64,000 nucleotides of DNA from positions 1 to 64,000 of the forward strand of contig CANDBT010000022.1 in assembly GCA_947383005.1 (NCBI GenBank). Direction: 5' to 3'. Positions 37,024-45,411 of the stretch are shown here, one piece after another. The notes beneath the pieces were generated by a model. It ran no database searches. It worked only from the letters and a program-made list of their open reading frames with translations, and had not been told where the DNA came from. Within the stretch, counting starts at the first letter, position 1. Each line of letters begins with the position of its first letter. This DNA is from an uncultured bacterium (GTDB lineage: Bacteria > Bacillota > Clostridia > Lachnospirales > Lachnospiraceae). The translations under genes were made by a program, and so were the position numbers.

Positions 37024-39405
37024 ATGGCAGTTTACGATACGTTGAACCCTAAGCAGCAGGAGGCGGTTTTCCATACGGAAGGCCCCCTTTTGATCCTTGC
37101 GGGAGCCGGCTCCGGCAAGACGCGGGTATTGACTCACAGGATTGCTTATCTTATCGAAGAAAAGGGAGTGAATCCTTGGAATATCCTGGCAATTACGTTT
37201 ACGAATAAAGCGGCGGGGGAGATGCGCGACAGGGTAGATAATCTGGTGCAATCCGGCGCGGGAAGTGTTTGGGTTAGTACATTCCACTCCTGCTGTGTGA
37301 GGATTCTGCGCCGTTTTATTGATTATCTGGACTATGAAAATAATTTTTCGATTTATGACAGTGATGATCAAAAAGCTCTGATTAAGCAATTGATTAAAAA
37401 AATGGATTTGGATACGCGGCAATTTCGTGAACGGTTGTTGATGGGGACGATATCTGAGGCTAAAAATGAATTAATCAGCCCGGAGGAATTTATGAAAAGC
37501 GCTGAGGGAAATTGGCGCATGAAAAAAGAAGCGGAGGTTTACCAGGCTTATCAAAAAGAGCTGAAAAAGAGCAACGCCCTTGATTTTGATGATTTGATTT
37601 TTAAGACGGTAGATTTATTTCGTGTCAATGCCCAGGTATTGGAGCATTACCAGGACAGGTTCCGTTATATATTGGTGGACGAGTACCAGGACACAAATCA
37701 TGCCCAGTTTCAGTTGATTTCCCTGTTGGCTGGCAAAAATAAGAACCTTTGCGTGGTGGGGGATGACGATCAATCGATTTATAAGTTTCGGGGCGCAGAT
37801 ATTAGGAATATTCTTGAGTTTGAACAGGTGTTTCCCGGCGCGAAAGTTGTCCGGCTGGAGCAGAATTATCGCTCTACCGGGCATATTCTGGATGCGGCTA
37901 ACGCGGTAATCCGCAATAATGCGGGGCGGAAGGGCAAGACGCTATGGACCCGTAATGAGCGGGGGGCAGCAGTTCAATTCCGCCTGTTTGACCAGGCCGC
38001 CCAGGAGGCCGTAGGGATTGTCTTGGATATTTTAGCTGGGAACCGGCCCTATAAGGATTATGTGGTGCTTTACCGGACGAATGCCCAGTCGCGTTTGCTG
38101 GAAGAAATGTGCATCAGCTACAATGTTCCTTACCGATTGGTAGGTGGGGTGAATTTTTATCAGCGAAAAGAGATTAAGGATATCTTAAGCTATTTAAAGA
38201 CTATTGCTAATGGCCGGGACAGTCTGGCGGTACAGCGAATTATTAATGTGCCGAAAAGAGGGATAGGTTTGGCCTCTATCGGGAAAATTATTGCCTGGAC
38301 ATTGGAACAGGACATAGGATTCTATGAGGGCTGCGTCCAGGCAGCGTCGGTGCCTGGATTGGGAAAAGCAGCCGGAAAGATACAAGCTTTTGTCAGTCAG
38401 ATTGAGAGTTTCCGTCGACGGATCGAAGATTGGGAACAAGGACAAAAGTTTGATAGAGATGGCAGCGGGAAAGGCGAAGTTTACGGGCTGCAGGAATTGA
38501 TTAAAGATATTTTGGAGGAAACCGGGTATCGCCAGGAATTAGAAGCGGAGGGTGAAGATGAATCTCAGGAACGCCTTCAAAATATCGATGAGTTGATTAA
38601 TAAGGCCGCCAGTTATTGTCAGACAACAGAACATCCCAGTTTGGATGGCTTTTTGGAAGAAGTAGCTTTGGTGGCAGATATAGACCAGATGGACAGTTCG
38701 GAAAACAGAGTGACTTTGATGACATTGCATAGCGCCAAGGGGCTGGAATTCCCTGTAGTGTATTTAAGCGGTTTGGAGGATGGGCTGTTTCCCAGTTCCC
38801 GGGCAATTTTATCGGAAGATCCTTCGGATTTGGAGGAGGAACGGCGGCTCTGTTATGTGGGTATTACCCGGGCTATGGAACGGCTGGTGCTTACGGCTGC
38901 CAGATCCCGCTTGAGTAAAGGGGAGGTACATTACTCCCGGGTCAGCCGCTTTGTGGAAGAAATTCCCGAGAATCTGATTGAAACGCTAAGAAACCAGCCG
39001 GGGCGAAGGGCCGGGCAAGGCGAAGCACGGAAAAACCAGGGGATGCCGGATTACAGTGGTTTGCCGAATCAGGAGGAAGGCCAAGGCAGGCATTGGCAGA
39101 GCCAGGAAACCGGAGGAGACGGATTTGTCAGGGAAAACCGGGCAAGGCAGGAGAAAACTTCCATACCGGGAAAGTTTAAACAAGGTTTTGGCAGTAAGCC
39201 ACCGTCATTTGGGAAAACATTTACCGTGCAGAAGGCAGCTTCTTTGGATTATCGTGTGGGCGACCAGGTATATCATAGCCAATTCGGCAAAGGAATTGTG
39301 GAAAATATCCAGGATGGCGTAAGGGATTTTGAAGTGACCGTGATATTTGACCGGGTTGGAAAACGGAAGATGTTCGCTTCTTTTGCCAAATTAGAAAAAA
39401 TGTAA
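37024..39405 (+). CDS. pcrA: ATP-dependent DNA helicase PcrA/UvrD
   Basis: SF1A 3'-5' helicase of repair and replication-conflict resolution. Walker A LAGAGSGKTRVLTHRI, Walker B LVDEYQDTNHAQF, motif III GDDDQSIYKFRGAD, motif IV region EQNYRS, and motif VI CYVGITRAMERL. The C-terminal ~110 residues form a Gly/Gln-rich linker and a Tudor-like tail (GDQVYHSQFGKGIVENIQDG) that in relatives binds RNA polymerase. Length 793. A start preceded by AGGAAAGGAAAGAACA. PcrA is the Firmicute name. Confidence 0.93.
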   Translation: MAVYDTLNPKQQEAVFHTEGPLLILAGAGSGKTRVLTHRIAYLIEEKGVNPWNILAITFTNKAAGEMRDRVDNLVQSGAGSVWVSTFHSCCVRILRRFIDYLDYENNFSIYDSDDQKALIKQLIKKMDLDTRQFRERLLMGTISEAKNELISPEEFMKSAEGNWRMKKEAEVYQAYQKELKKSNALDFDDLIFKTVDLFRVNAQVLEHYQDRFRYILVDEYQDTNHAQFQLISLLAGKNKNLCVVGDDDQSIYKFRGADIRNILEFEQVFPGAKVVRLEQNYRSTGHILDAANAVIRNNAGRKGKTLWTRNERGAAVQFRLFDQAAQEAVGIVLDILAGNRPYKDYVVLYRTNAQSRLLEEMCISYNVPYRLVGGVNFYQRKEIKDILSYLKTIANGRDSLAVQRIINVPKRGIGLASIGKIIAWTLEQDIGFYEGCVQAASVPGLGKAAGKIQAFVSQIESFRRRIEDWEQGQKFDRDGSGKGEVYGLQELIKDILEETGYRQELEAEGEDESQERLQNIDELINKAASYCQTTEHPSLDGFLEEVALVADIDQMDSSENRVTLMTLHSAKGLEFPVVYLSGLEDGLFPSSRAILSEDPSDLEEERRLCYVGITRAMERLVLTAARSRLSKGEVHYSRVSRFVEEIPENLIETLRNQPGRRAGQGEARKNQGMPDYSGLPNQEEGQGRHWQSQETGGDGFVRENRARQEKTSIPGKFKQGFGSKPPSFGKTFTVQKAASLDYRVGDQVYHSQFGKGIVENIQDGVRDFEVTVIFDRVGKRKMFASFAKLEKM

Positions 39406-39511
39406 CCATTTAGATGGCAGCATTCCAAGAGGTATGTTAGGGAAAGGTTTCCCTGGATTGCCAGGTTTCTGAGTCAGAGCTCCTAACGCAAATCCGGTGC
39501 TTCTTGTCCGG

Positions 39512-39548
39512 CGTAGACGGGCAAGAAGATACCCGTCTGGACTGTTGC
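39512..39548. repeat. Palindromic repeat, family B copy 4
   Basis: GTAGACGGGCAAGAAGATAC and CCGTCTGGACTGTTGC. About 30 bp (39500-39535) recurs inverted inside the composite element at 62119-62268. Confidence 0.68.
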
Positions 39549-39660
39549 ATATTTTTTGAATTTTGTTATAAAATAGGATAGTAAAAAAGGGTAAAAAATG
39601 ATATAATCTAAATGCTGCACATAAAATGTGTATGATGATGACAGAAAGGACGTGAAAAAT

Positions 39661-39963
39661 ATGGGAAGGTTTGATACGATGGGAAAGGATGCGTTGAACC
39701 GTGTAGAAGAGATTATCAACTCTACAAAGCTGAATGAGTTTCTGCACAGGAAAGAGGAGGAAGAGAAGAAAAAGAATTATATTCTCTGGGTGCTGGCAAT
39801 TGTAGGCGCGGTTGCGGCAATTGCGGCGATTGCTTACGGCGTATACCGTTTCCTTACTCCGGATTATCTGGAAGATTTTGAGGATGATTTTGATGACGAT
39901 TTTGATGATGATTTCTTTGAGGCTGAGGAAGACAATGCCGCTGCCGATAAGGAAGATAAGTAA
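39661..39963 (+). CDS. Small membrane protein with acidic tail
   Basis: Unrecognised protein of 100 residues. A charged N-terminus (LHRKEEEEKKKNYILW) leads into one membrane segment (LAIVGAVAAIAAIAYGVY) and a C-terminus rich in Asp/Glu (DDFDDDFDDDFFEAEE). The start at 39661 follows GAAAGGACGTGAAAAAT; an ATG at 39628 has no ribosome site. It is followed by a terminator at 40063-40093. Similar one-pass acidic proteins occur in Lachnospiraceae; function unknown. Confidence 0.75.
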   Translation: MGRFDTMGKDALNRVEEIINSTKLNEFLHRKEEEEKKKNYILWVLAIVGAVAAIAAIAYGVYRFLTPDYLEDFEDDFDDDFDDDFFEAEEDNAAADKEDK

Positions 39964-40062
39964 TACCTTATGGATTAGCGAAAGCTGAACCGCCCCTGCT
40001 GCAGAGCAGAATGAGTTAAGGGGTACCTGAATGGTAAGATTAGAATGTCAAAATGATTGGCC

Positions 40063-40093
40063 AGGCGTGCCTCGTGATGGGGCACGCCTTTTA
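40063..40093 (+). terminator. Rho-independent terminator
   Basis: AGGCGTGCC pairs with GGCACGCCT, followed by TTTTAT; about 100 bp beyond the small membrane protein. Confidence 0.85.
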
Positions 40094-40095
40094 TA

Positions 40096-40430
40096 TGCAC
40101 GGGCCCGCATGTGGAAGTTTGCTGCTGACGCGGGGCGCGGCGAGTAGGGGAAGATGGCTCTTCCCTACTCGATTGTACAGGCCCGCACAGAGGAATATGT
40201 CGCTAAAGCAGCGTGCGGGGCGCGCGGCGAGTAGGAGAAGATGCCTCTTCCCTACTTGATTGTACAGGCCCGCACAGAGGAATATGTCGCTAAAGCAGCG
40301 TGCGGGGCGCGCGGTGAGTAGGGGAAGATGGCTCTTCCTTACTTGATTGCACATGGGCGCCCAAAGGAAGATGTCAGCTAAAGCTGGCGAGCGCCCGACG
40401 CGGCGAGCAGGGGGAAATACCTTTGTAAAT
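40096..40430. repeat. Tandem hairpin repeat array, family C
   Basis: Units begin at about 40096, 40174, 40261 and 40348; the last three starts are exactly 87 bp apart and the first interval is 78 bp. Each unit holds GGCCCGC...GCGGGGCGCG and a second hairpin GTAGGGGAAGA/TCTTCCCTAC. Unit 2 and unit 3 are almost identical; unit 4 has drifted (GGGCGCCC...GAGCGCCC). Confidence 0.82.
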
Positions 40431-40451
40431 TTATCGGAAAGTGGGGATATC

Positions 40452-42116
40452 ATGAAAAGAGGGGAAATTGGAGAAGGAGTTGTGGAAAATGTTGAGTTCC
40501 CTAATAAGGGAGTTCTTGATATAAATGGGGAAAAGGTCATTGTGAAGAATGTCCTGCCAGGACAGAGAATACGCTTTGCCATTCATAAGAAACGTCATGG
40601 CAGGCAGGAGGGCAAGTTGATACAGGTATTGAAAGCGTCTGACATGGAGAGGACGGAAGGCGTCTGTATCCATTCCGACCGATGCGGAGGCTGTTTGTAT
40701 CAAAGACTCCCTTATGAAGAACAGTTAAAGCTGAAAGAACAGCAGGTAAGGACATTGATTGCTCCGGTCTGTGAGGAATGGAATTTTGACGGGATTAAGA
40801 GCAGCCCGATTTCTGAAGGTTATCGAAATAAGATGGAATTTTCATTTGGGGATGAATATAAGGATGGCCCGTTGGCTTTGGGGATGCATAAACGGAACAG
40901 TTTTTATGACATTGTGACCACCACGGAATGTAAAATCGTACATGAGGATTTTTGCCGGATTTTGGAAGCGACGCGGGATTTTTTTGCTAATGCCGGAGTA
41001 TCTTATTACCGGAAAATCCAGCATACTGGTTATTTGCGCCATCTGCTGGTGCGGCGGGCAGTAAAAACCGGGGAAATTCTTGTAGCGTTGGTTACGTCAT
41101 CGCAGACAGAAACGTTTTCCCATAAAGGAATGAGCGAGGAGATTTTGCTGGAGGGATGGAAGGAGAGGCTTTTAGAGCTGGATTTGAAGGGGAAATTCGC
41201 CGGGATTTTGCATGTCAGAAATGATAGCCTGGCCGATACAATACAAAATGATGGCATGGAAGTTTTGGCAGGGGAAGATTATTTTTACGAGGAGCTTTTA
41301 GGGCTGAAATTTAAAATTTCACCGTTTTCTTTCTTTCAGACGAATTCCCTGGGGGCAGAAGTATTGTATGGCATGGTGAGGGAATATGTGGGGGATACAA
41401 GAGATAAAATTGTTTTTGATTTGTATTGCGGGACAGGAACCATTGCGCAAATCACTTCGCCTGTGGCAAAAAAGGTGATAGGAGTGGAGATTGTGGGAGA
41501 AGCGGTGGAGGCGGCGAGGGAGAATGCCCGGCTCAATGGTTTGGATAATTGTGAATTTATTGCCGGGGATGTGATGAAGGTGATAGGGGAAGTTGAAGAA
41601 AAACCAGATATGATTATTCTGGACCCGCCGCGGGACGGAATTCATCCGAAGGCTCTGCAAAAGATTATTGGTTTTGGGGTGGAGAGACTGGTTTATGTAT
41701 CGTGCAAGCCGACCAGCCTGGCTCGGGATTTGGCGGTGTTTTTGGAAAATGGGTACCGGGTGGAGCGAGGGTGTTGTGTGGATATGTTTCCGTTTACGGG
41801 GAATGTGGAAACCATTGTCTTGCTTTCCAAGGGCGAGGTCGACTCGAAAAAGATTCGGGTTGAGTTCTCTTTGGAAGATATGGATATGTCGGAGTTCCAA
41901 GATGGAGCAACCTATCCGCAGATCAAGGAGTATGTTTTGGAGCATACCGGGTTAAAGGTGTCCAACCTCTATATCTCACAGATCAAACGGAAATGTGGGA
42001 TTGAAGTAGGCAAAAACTACAATCTGCCGAAGGCTGAGGATTCCAGACAGCCACAATGCCCGCCGGAAAAAGAGAAAGCAATCCGAGAAGCATTCAAATA
42101 TTTTGGGATGATCTAA
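40452..42116 (+). CDS. rlmD: 23S rRNA (uracil-C5)-methyltransferase RlmD with added C-terminal domain
   Basis: SAM-dependent methyltransferase of the RlmD/RumA group. An N-terminal TRAM domain (GEGVVENVEFPNKGVLDING), a 4Fe-4S motif (CIHSDRCGGCLYQ), SAM motifs DLYCGTGTIAQ and LDPPRDGIHPKA, and the nucleophile in YVSCKPTSLARDL are intact. A normal RlmD would end just after NVETIVLLS (around 41825). Here it continues for about 95 residues (VEFSLEDMDMSEFQDGA, GLKVSNLYISQIKRKCGIE, CPPEKEKAIREAFKYFGMI). This extra domain, as I recall the family, is found at the ends of serine-recombinase elements inserted at this site. Length 554. Start 40452 follows GGAAAGTGGGGATAT. Confidence 0.9.
   Translation: MKRGEIGEGVVENVEFPNKGVLDINGEKVIVKNVLPGQRIRFAIHKKRHGRQEGKLIQVLKASDMERTEGVCIHSDRCGGCLYQRLPYEEQLKLKEQQVRTLIAPVCEEWNFDGIKSSPISEGYRNKMEFSFGDEYKDGPLALGMHKRNSFYDIVTTTECKIVHEDFCRILEATRDFFANAGVSYYRKIQHTGYLRHLLVRRAVKTGEILVALVTSSQTETFSHKGMSEEILLEGWKERLLELDLKGKFAGILHVRNDSLADTIQNDGMEVLAGEDYFYEELLGLKFKISPFSFFQTNSLGAEVLYGMVREYVGDTRDKIVFDLYCGTGTIAQITSPVAKKVIGVEIVGEAVEAARENARLNGLDNCEFIAGDVMKVIGEVEEKPDMIILDPPRDGIHPKALQKIIGFGVERLVYVSCKPTSLARDLAVFLENGYRVERGCCVDMFPFTGNVETIVLLSKGEVDSKKIRVEFSLEDMDMSEFQDGATYPQIKEYVLEHTGLKVSNLYISQIKRKCGIEVGKNYNLPKAEDSRQPQCPPEKEKAIREAFKYFGMI
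41805..41835. other. Predicted left attachment site (attL) of the mobile element
   Basis: rlmD codons for NVETIVLLSK. The recombinase gene ends with codons for TVETVCYLRRIK at 54292-54332, an analogous sequence in the same reading phase. The exact core cannot be fixed; conservation is limited (GTxGAxACxxT). Confidence 0.5.
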
Positions 42117-42140
42117 CATCCAGCAAAATGGAGGTTTCTT

Positions 42141-42389
42141 ATGGATAGATTGATTTCTTGTGAGTTCAACATGGATAATGCCTGTGTGGAACTGAAATTC
42201 TTAGATGGCAGTATGATTGCCATTGATACCATCGCCGTGGAGAATGAGGTTGCCGATAATATGTATCAGCGGTCAGAATTGGACTATCTGATCTACAATG
42301 ATCCGATTGGATATGCAGACTTGATATTGAACGGTGATCCCGAAACCTATTTGAAAACTGTAACTGAATACAAACCGCTTGATAGTTAA
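42141..42389 (+). CDS. DUF6061-like small protein
   Basis: The 82 residues (MDRLISCEFNMDNACVELKF, then IDTIAVENEVADNMYQRSE and DPIGYADLILNGDPE) resemble a family I know as DUF6061, common in Clostridia mobile elements. Function unknown. GGAGGTTTCTT precedes the ATG. First cargo gene of the element after the rlmD extension. Confidence 0.8.
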   Translation: MDRLISCEFNMDNACVELKFLDGSMIAIDTIAVENEVADNMYQRSELDYLIYNDPIGYADLILNGDPETYLKTVTEYKPLDS

Positions 42390-42452
42390 CCAACACTTTG
42401 CCCGTGGGAGAAATTCTGCGGGCAATTTTTTGTATCTTCTCTGTGAACGCTA

Positions 42453-42506
42453 TTGACTTTGATTGTCTAATGTTGTAGACTATATATGAAGTCTAACGGT
42501 ATAGAC
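42453..42506 (+). promoter_or_regulatory. Promoter and twin dyad operators of the BlaI-M56 pair
   Basis: Two copies of GTCTA-N6-TAGAC at 42465-42480 and 42491-42506, 26 bp apart. TTGACT at 42453-42458 with TAGACT 17 bases later fits a promoter whose -10 region overlaps the first site. Such dyads are expected operators of BlaI/MecI-type repressors. Confidence 0.75.
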
Positions 42507-42521
42507 AAGGAGGGCGTGAAT

Positions 42522-42893
42522 ATGGATTTTCCGAAGATTCACGAAAGTGAATATCGTTTTTGTTTGATTATGTGGGAGCATGAGCCGGTTACTGCTACCC
42601 AGCTTGTAAAGCTGTGCCAGGATCAACTCGGATGGAAAAGAACTACGACTTATACCGTTATCAAGCGTCTTGGAGAGCGTGGTGTGCTGAAGAACGACAA
42701 TGGCACTGTTACTTCTCTCGTTTCCAAAGATGAAGCCCAGGCGTGTGAGATCGATGAACTGGTTGAGAAGAAATTCGAGGGTTCTCTGCCTGCCTTTATC
42801 GCTGCTTTTACAAAGCATCAGGCTATGTCCGAAGATGAGCTTGATGAGGTACAGCGCATGATCGACCGCATCAGGAAAGGAGGTTCACAATGA
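42522..42893 (+). CDS. BlaI/MecI/CopY family repressor
   Basis: Winged-helix repressor (123 residues) that in the family is inactivated through its M56 membrane protease partner. Visible: IHESEYRFCLIMWEHEPVTA, then QLGWKRTTTYTVIKRLGERG (recognition helix) and a C-terminal dimerization part. The start at 42522 follows AAGGAGGGCGTGAAT. It overlaps the M56 gene by 4 bases (ATGA). It probably binds the dyads upstream and represses its own operon. Confidence 0.92.
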   Translation: MDFPKIHESEYRFCLIMWEHEPVTATQLVKLCQDQLGWKRTTTYTVIKRLGERGVLKNDNGTVTSLVSKDEAQACEIDELVEKKFEGSLPAFIAAFTKHQAMSEDELDEVQRMIDRIRKGGSQ

Positions 42894-45319
42894 ACGAACT
42901 CTTTTTGAAAATTATCAACATGAGCATATCGGCAAGCTGGCTTATCCTGGCTGTGCTGATACTCAGGCTTGTTTTGAAGAAAGCTCCCAAATGGGTCAAT
43001 GTTCTACTTTGGGGTATTGTAGCTGTCAGATTGGTTTGCCCATTCTCTTTTGAGAGTGCATTGAGTCTGATTCCAAGTGCAGAAACCATTCCTCTGGACA
43101 TTGGAATGGATACTACACCAACCATCAATAGCGGTATAAATGCAATAAACAACGCAGTCAATCCTATTATCGGCCAATCTAACACTCCGATGGCTGGCGC
43201 AAGTGCAAATCCGTTGCAGATTACCATTGGTATCTATGAATATATTTGGATTTTCGGCATGATTGCACTGGCATTATATACAGCCATCAGTTACTGGCGT
43301 CTGCGCCGTAAGGTGGATACTGCCGTTCGCTACGAGGACAATATTTTCCAAAGTGAGAATGTCGGTTCTCCGTTTGTCTTGGGCATCATCAAGCCGAAAA
43401 TCTATCTGCCGTTCAAAATGGATGAGCAGGATATGGAACACGTTGTTGCCCATGAACAAGCACACATTCGCCGCAAAGACCATTGGTGGAAACCTCTTGG
43501 TTTTCTCCTGCTGACAATTCACTGGTTCAATCCTTTGATGTGGCTGGCTTATGTTCTGCTGTGTCGTGACATCGAGCTTGCCTGTGATGAAAAGGTTATC
43601 AAGGAACTCGGAAATGAACAGAGAGCAGATTATACCCAAGCACTTGTGGCTTGCAGCGTAAATCGTCGTATGATTGCCGCCTGTCCTCTTGCCTTTGGTG
43701 AGGTAGGTGTAAAGGAGCGTGTGAAATCCGTGATGAATTATAAGAAACCTGCGTTTTGGATTATCATTCTTGCAGTGATTGCCTGTGTAGTTGTTGTGGT
43801 CTGCTTTCTGACAAATCCGAAGCAAGACAGTTACACACTGCGAATCGTTGTTCCAGCGGGAAGTCAAGAAGAATTTGTGTATTCGGATGAAGAAGTCAGC
43901 ACAATCAAGAACTCAATCAAAATATGGTCTGGTGATGGATTGGGTGATACGGAAGTCCTGTTATCTCCGGTCAATGAAACAACAGAAACCGGATATACTG
44001 CTACCTATCTTACACATGGAATGCCGGTGGAATTTGATGCTGAAAAAGATACGTGGTTTAAGATTGGTGTAAATATGCAGAACTCCACTGACGAGGACAT
44101 TATTGTATATGTCGAAGTGGAAAATGTAGAGGTGCGTATTGCTGATGAGGTAAATTCCGTCATAGAGTGGTTTGACTACACAGAGAACCCCTCTGCTATG
44201 GATGATGAATCAACTATAAAACTTCCGATATATCCAGATGTTACTTTCAGCTACAACCAGACACAAATAATTGCGTCAAAACCCTTTGACACTTCGGAAC
44301 TTACTGGCCAAACAATTTTGATTGATGGTATGCCAATATGGAACGCTTATTTTACTGACCTTACTGGGGATGATTTCCCAGAAATCTGTGCAACATACAG
44401 CTTTGGTTCTGGAATGATTGATAATCGCATTACCATTTATGACTATGTAAATGGTGTAAGCTATGAACTGTCTGACCGAGGATGTTTCGATTTCGCACTT
44501 AGACTGGATAAGCAAGACGGTCATCTGTACGTAGATAAAACAAAGTACAATTCTGAAGAACTGGTAGAAACCGGACGATTGGTTTTCAAGAATAATTGTC
44601 TTCAGATTGAAGGCTTTTCTAACGAAGCACATCAGGTGTTCCAAGCTGAAATTCTGGAAATCCATGATGGGTATTATCTTGTGAAACCTGTTGAGGGTAG
44701 TTGGGAACTGAGTAGTGCAGACAGAATTGAAGTGCCTATCAGAAATGCTCGGCCGTCACCCGAACCAGAAGTCGGAGATGCAATTGAAATCGAATACTCC
44801 GGTGAAATCCTTGAAACTTATCCTGCACGAATTGCGGATGTTTATAGCATCAAAGTTGCAGCAGAAAAGGGTAGACTAAACGGATTTGAACTAAATCTTG
44901 CTGGAAATACATCTTTACAAAATAAGATGGTACTTACTGAGGAGGCACCGTATTGGTGTATTTTCGTAAACAATGAAGGTTCTAACAATATTACAGTAGA
45001 AATTGGTGGCTATGTCTATGAAGTCGAAGCTGAAACGTATGAACATATCTTTAGGGATGAACTGTGGGATGCTGGCACTTACAGTGCAAGTTTTGCATCT
45101 ATAAATGGAATGGAAGGAACTGTGACTTGCTATACTTACAAGTACAGGCTGGAAGTTACCGGACGGTTGAATAACGCCGTTGAGGATACAACCTATGTTA
45201 TTTTGAGCAACATCGAGAATATTACATTTGAACAGGCTTGGAAGGCCAGCGGACTAAGTAGCAATACCGCAGACTACTTCGATCCCGCCGAAGCCGTGTT
45301 CATCAATAGGACACGATGA
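42890..45319 (+). CDS. M56 family membrane metallopeptidase, BlaR1-like
   Basis: Signal-transducing membrane protease that relieves repression by its BlaI partner. Three to four N-terminal membrane segments flank a cytoplasmic M56 domain with zinc motif HEQAH (in VVAHEQAHIRRKDHWW) and a later CDEKV. A membrane segment at about 280-305 (WIIILAVIACVVVVVCFL) leads to an extracellular part of about 500 residues that is not a penicillin-binding domain; it contains DLTGDDFPEICATYSFGSGM, like lipoprotein/FG-GAP-type regions. The inducer is therefore unlikely to be a beta-lactam and is unknown. Length 809. Coupled to the repressor by 4-base overlap. Confidence 0.9.
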   Translation: MNELFLKIINMSISASWLILAVLILRLVLKKAPKWVNVLLWGIVAVRLVCPFSFESALSLIPSAETIPLDIGMDTTPTINSGINAINNAVNPIIGQSNTPMAGASANPLQITIGIYEYIWIFGMIALALYTAISYWRLRRKVDTAVRYEDNIFQSENVGSPFVLGIIKPKIYLPFKMDEQDMEHVVAHEQAHIRRKDHWWKPLGFLLLTIHWFNPLMWLAYVLLCRDIELACDEKVIKELGNEQRADYTQALVACSVNRRMIAACPLAFGEVGVKERVKSVMNYKKPAFWIIILAVIACVVVVVCFLTNPKQDSYTLRIVVPAGSQEEFVYSDEEVSTIKNSIKIWSGDGLGDTEVLLSPVNETTETGYTATYLTHGMPVEFDAEKDTWFKIGVNMQNSTDEDIIVYVEVENVEVRIADEVNSVIEWFDYTENPSAMDDESTIKLPIYPDVTFSYNQTQIIASKPFDTSELTGQTILIDGMPIWNAYFTDLTGDDFPEICATYSFGSGMIDNRITIYDYVNGVSYELSDRGCFDFALRLDKQDGHLYVDKTKYNSEELVETGRLVFKNNCLQIEGFSNEAHQVFQAEILEIHDGYYLVKPVEGSWELSSADRIEVPIRNARPSPEPEVGDAIEIEYSGEILETYPARIADVYSIKVAAEKGRLNGFELNLAGNTSLQNKMVLTEEAPYWCIFVNNEGSNNITVEIGGYVYEVEAETYEHIFRDELWDAGTYSASFASINGMEGTVTCYTYKYRLEVTGRLNNAVEDTTYVILSNIENITFEQAWKASGLSSNTADYFDPAEAVFINRTR

Positions 45320-45411
45320 GTATTGATCCTCGTAATACACTTAAATAATAAGTTGAGTCAAGCGCAACCAATGAAACCGCTGCAATTTCCGTAAAATTGC
45401 AGCGGTTATTT

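Larger units (their letters stand above)
39964..40451. other. Intergenic region with terminator and repeat array
   Basis: Holds a terminator (40063-40093) and a tandem array of hairpin repeats (40096-40430). Frames of 68 and 163 residues across it are repeat-derived, not genes. Confidence 0.7.

Noticed and set aside
40096-40430. Possible CRISPR array
   Set aside because: Units are 87 bp with near-identical sequence throughout; there are no unique spacers and no cas genes.
40053-40582. Open frames in the tandem repeat array
   Set aside because: Repetitive translation follows the repeat units and not a protein family.
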